Below, in pieces: positions 6,392-6,858 of a stretch of DNA of 6,858 nt. The DNA is from an uncultured Desulfobulbaceae bacterium (GTDB lineage Bacteria > Desulfobacterota > Desulfobulbia > Desulfobulbales > BM004), in assembly GCA_947258675.1 (NCBI GenBank), contig CAMYJP010000109.1:1-6858 (forward strand), in the 5' to 3' direction. The first letter of the stretch is position 1. Every line of letters begins with the position of its first letter. A model generated the notes under the pieces. The model made no database searches and was not told where the DNA came from. It worked only from the letters and a program-made list of their open reading frames with translations. The position numbers and the translations under genes were made by a program.

Positions 6392-6688
6392 ATGCAGAGA
6401 GAGCAGGTTAAAACAAGGTTGTATGAGCTGAATGGAGTTTTCGAAAAATTCAATGTTGTTTCGGTCTTTTTATTCGGTTCAGTTTCCAGGAGTGAAGCAA
6501 CTGAAGCAAGTGATATCGATCTTCTTATTGATTTTGCTCCAAACAGCCGAATTGGACTGTTCGGTATGGCTCGTTTACAGAAAATTATTCAGGATACCTT
6601 TGGGTGTAAGGTCGATCTGGTAACTCGGGACGCCCTTCATCCGGCTATGCGGGAAAAAATCTTAAGAGAGGCGATCCATGTCGCCTGA
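6392..6688 (+). CDS. MNT-domain nucleotidyltransferase antitoxin (MntA-like)
   Basis: The 98-residue product is a minimal nucleotidyltransferase. It has the motif FGSVSRSEATEASDIDLL at 28-45, giving Gly29-Ser30 and the metal-binding pair Asp41 and Asp43, and a likely third carboxylate at Asp75 in KVDLV. The C-terminus (REKILREAIHV) is typical of the family. In characterised type VII pairs, MntA inactivates the HEPN toxin HepT by adding AMP groups to a tyrosine. All catalytic residues are present here. I prefer ATG 6392, with AAGGT at 6381-6385 upstream, because it gives the usual size; the in-frame ATG at 6323 would add 23 residues encoded by the tRNA remnant. The stop overlaps the next gene by 11 nt, so the two are translationally coupled. 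The pairing with a HEPN gene makes an antitoxin role likely. Confidence 0.9.
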   Translation: MQREQVKTRLYELNGVFEKFNVVSVFLFGSVSRSEATEASDIDLLIDFAPNSRIGLFGMARLQKIIQDTFGCKVDLVTRDALHPAMREKILREAIHVA

Positions 6689-6858
6689 AAGGGAGTGGCG
6701 CTTCCGTATAAAGGATATCTTAAATTCCATCCGTTCCATTCAGGAATATACAGCAAATCAAACGTACCAGGATTTTATCGCAGATCGAAAAACGGTGGAT
6801 GCGGTAATACGTAATTTTATAGTCATTGGTGAAGCAGCAGTTCATATTCCTGATGAAA
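6678..6858 (+). CDS. HEPN (DUF86) toxin, HepT-like, cut by the window end
   Basis: Sixty codons are visible before the sequence ends, starting at an ATG that overlaps the MNT gene by 11 nt, with GAGAGG at 6666-6671 as ribosome binding site. The helical N-terminus (FRIKDILNSIRSIQEYTAN) and the segment DRKTVDAVIRNFIVIGEAA at 36-54 match HepT-like DUF86 proteins, which are usually 110-140 residues long. The catalytic R-x4-H-x-Y motif, which marks the RNase site and the tyrosine modified by MntA, lies in the second half and is outside the window, so activity cannot be judged. Family members cut tRNA or mRNA and form a type VII toxin-antitoxin module with the upstream MNT protein. Confidence 0.88.
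   Translation, partial: MSPEREWRFRIKDILNSIRSIQEYTANQTYQDFIADRKTVDAVIRNFIVIGEAAVHIPDE

Noticed and set aside
6235..6453. Minus-strand open frame of 72 codons across the tRNA remnant and the MNT start.
   Set aside because: It overlaps the better supported MNT gene, and its translation shows no recognisable domain.

Overview
The window looks like chromosomal DNA of a Gram-negative bacterium of moderate to low GC content. The taxon is a guess: a fused GldF-GldG protein followed by a DUF4340 gene would suit a sulfate-reducer-like Desulfobacterota (Desulfobulbales type) or another proteobacterium. No gene here fixes the phylum.

Region 1 (1-289) has no recognisable gene. It holds a possible weak promoter, a small leader hairpin and a good ribosome binding site. 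A frame open from the left edge to a stop at 148-150 could be the tail of an unrecognised gene.

Region 2 (290-5139, plus strand) is a tight three-gene operon with gaps of 1 and 4 nt. It encodes a GldA/CcmA-type ABC ATPase, an 894-residue fusion of an ABC-2 permease (GldF/NosY-like) to a GldG-like extracytoplasmic domain, and a membrane-anchored DUF4340 protein. Together they probably form one inner-membrane ABC complex with a large periplasmic part. Its substrate is not known. In Bacteroidetes the related Gld proteins support gliding, but nothing here points to gliding.

Region 3 (5158-5418, minus strand) is a SemiSWEET (MtN3/PQ-loop) sugar transporter gene that converges on the operon, with a candidate extended -10 promoter.

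Region 4 (5553-6135, minus strand) is a type II toxin-antitoxin pair. A Phd/YefM antitoxin comes first, then a RelE/ParE-type toxin that starts with GTG. Its promoter is clear (TTGACA, 17 bp, TACTAT), and three GTAC boxes at exact 9-bp steps overlap the -10 and probable start point. This is very likely the autoregulatory operator. The toxin has Asp where a Tyr is usual in the C-terminal motif.

Region 5 (about 6243 to the right edge, plus strand) begins with a decayed 5' half of a tRNA-Arg gene. It matches from the acceptor stem to the anticodon loop, carries an 8-bp tandem duplication, and then loses all tRNA similarity. Just downstream is an MNT nucleotidyltransferase antitoxin gene overlapping a HEPN/DUF86 toxin gene cut by the window end, a type VII (HepT-MntA-like) module. 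Two unrelated toxin-antitoxin modules transcribed away from each other beside a broken tRNA suggest an accessory-gene hotspot next to a core operon.
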